Source: Flavobacteriales bacterium
GTDB lineage: Bacteria; Bacteroidota; Bacteroidia; Flavobacteriales; Flavobacteriaceae
Length of the DNA stretch: 7,926 nt
Direction of reading: 5' to 3'
NCBI GenBank assembly: GCA_011525065.1
Contig: WTIY01000277.1
Span: forward strand, 1 to 7,926
The notes under the pieces were generated by a model that saw only the letters and a list, made by a program, of their open reading frames with translations, was not told where the DNA came from and ran no database searches. Shown one piece after another: positions 7,054 to 7,926 of the stretch (position 1 is the stretch's first letter; the number at the start of each line of letters is the position of its first letter). A program made the translations under genes and the position numbers.

Positions 7054-7926
7054 CTAAGCCGGATCTCGATAAAGGGGCATGGTACTGCATCGCAATAGGC
7101 CCTCTTGCTTGGCGATTTCCCCATAAGGAATCTCCTCGACAGTAAATCCATGGGCACGAAGCCATTGGTTTAATCGTGTAAAACCGCGCTCGGACACCAC
7201 CACATCTGGACTGATAGAAAAAACATTGCAGTTCATGTGATACATCTCTTTTTTATCGACGTGAAAAACATTTTCTGAGCCAAAAAAATCAATCAACCAC
7301 TGGTACTCGCTTTCTATCAAAAAGCCCTCCCGGTGAATGATGGCCTTACCCCGCCCCAAGGGTTGAAAACAGCAGTCCAAATGCAGGGCGTTTTCACATG
7401 GATCAAAATTTGACTTTTTTAGAGAAAAGGACACGACTTTTTTCTCGGGAAATAGTTCTTGGAGGCGCGCTACTGCCGCCATATTGGTTCGAGCAGTGAT
7501 GTATTTCCGATAATCTTTCTCCTTATAAGTCCCAACAAAAATATAGTCCCCCCAGGGCATCACGTCCCCGCCCTCGATATGGGCGTCTTCAGGAAACTGA
7601 ATGATTTGCGCCTGTGGAATCTTGTCAAGCAGGTGTTTTAAGGCCTGAATTTCATCCGAACGGTCTTCAAGAATGTTGGCAATAATCAAGCGGTCGTCGA
7701 TAACAAAGGCAATGTCCCTTGTAAAAATTTGATTGTAATTAGGAATAATCTGGGGCCGGTAAACCGTTACCCCATGGCGCAGTAAGGCTTGGTTAAAAGC
7801 CTCCATTTCAAGAACCATATCCGATTCTTTAGGATACGTCCCAGCCTTTATATGTTCAGCAGACTTGGGGTCATAGGCATCTTTTAAATCTGGAGTTGGG
7901 CCATTGTTTTCAGCGGTCCCTAATAC
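7054..7926 (-). CDS. Arginine-deiminase-like guanidino-modifying enzyme (N-terminus outside window)
   Basis: A soluble pentein-fold hydrolase or amidinotransferase, with 290 residues visible. The frame is open past the ATG at 7818 to the right edge. The upstream residues (starting VLGTAENNGPTPDL, then YDPKSAEHIKAGTYPKE) look like genuine family sequence, so 7818 is not the start; perhaps 10-20 residues are missing. Visible-fragment positions: FTRD with Asp71, EGGDVMP with Glu118 and Asp121, LHLD with His182 and Asp184, and nucleophile Cys280 in LLRCSTMPLYRD near the end. FTRD, EGGDVMP and HLD are the arginine-deiminase motif set, with Asp at both guanidinium-binding positions, whereas DDAH enzymes usually lack Asp in the HxD motif. 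Automatic pipelines may still call this a dimethylarginine dimethylaminohydrolase family protein. The region around Cys lacks the Gly-rich run of classical ADI. It lies on the same strand as ctlX, separated by the methyltransferase gene. The most likely product is citrulline from arginine; glycine amidinotransferase-like activity is an alternative. Confidence 0.85.
   Translation of the reverse strand, partial: VLGTAENNGPTPDLKDAYDPKSAEHIKAGTYPKESDMVLEMEAFNQALLRHGVTVYRPQIIPNYNQIFTRDIAFVIDDRLIIANILEDRSDEIQALKHLLDKIPQAQIIQFPEDAHIEGGDVMPWGDYIFVGTYKEKDYRKYITARTNMAAVARLQELFPEKKVVSFSLKKSNFDPCENALHLDCCFQPLGRGKAIIHREGFLIESEYQWLIDFFGSENVFHVDKKEMYHMNCNVFSISPDVVVSERGFTRLNQWLRAHGFTVEEIPYGEIAKQEGLLRCSTMPLYRDPA

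Noticed and set aside
7816..7818. ATG at 7818 as the start of the ADI-like gene.
   Set aside because: The frame stays open to the right edge, and the residues upstream of this Met look like conserved family sequence, so it is an internal methionine.

Overview
The window looks like chromosomal DNA of a member of the Bacteroidota, most likely a free-living (perhaps marine) Flavobacteriia- or Saprospiria-like organism. The reasons are a FecR protein with a C-terminal DUF4974-type domain followed directly by a TonB receptor with an STN plus carboxypeptidase-regulatory-like N-terminus, a TAnnTTTG-type promoter box, weak or absent Shine-Dalgarno sequences, and a CtlX-type citrulline hydrolase. I cannot fix the genus. 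Coding density is high, no gap exceeds about 210 bases, and I see no RNA genes, insertion sequences, CRISPR arrays or phage genes.

Layout. (1) Positions 1-3123, plus strand: the end of a fecR-type anti-sigma factor gene, overlapping by 20 bases a complete 850-residue TonB-dependent outer-membrane receptor. Together they form the signalling and uptake part of a Fec-like cell-surface signalling system whose sigma factor gene should lie just left of the window. (2) Positions 3150-5988, minus strand: ctlX (citrulline hydrolase) upstream of argS (arginyl-tRNA synthetase). argS appears to have its own promoter box. The TonB receptor and argS converge with only 26 bases between them. (3) Positions 6199-6957, plus strand: an integral-membrane methyltransferase of the ICMT/PEMT fold class, divergent from ctlX across a 210-base AT-rich spacer. 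(4) Positions 7054-7926, minus strand: a guanidino-modifying enzyme with arginine-deiminase-like motifs. Its N-terminus runs off the right edge.

How the genes fit together. The right half carries three arginine-related genes. The ADI-like enzyme has Asp at both positions expected to hold a guanidinium group (FTRD and HLD). CtlX carries Asn at both equivalent positions (FPNN and HTN), as would suit the uncharged ureido group of citrulline. The simplest reading is a two-step route, arginine to citrulline plus NH3, then citrulline to ornithine plus NH3 and CO2, encoded beside the enzyme that charges arginine onto tRNA. Substrate assignment for the ADI-like enzyme is inference. The membrane methyltransferase has no evident link to this route. 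The only loosely system-like novelty I see is this paired deiminase/ureidohydrolase locus; I do not see an obviously undescribed defence or mobile system.
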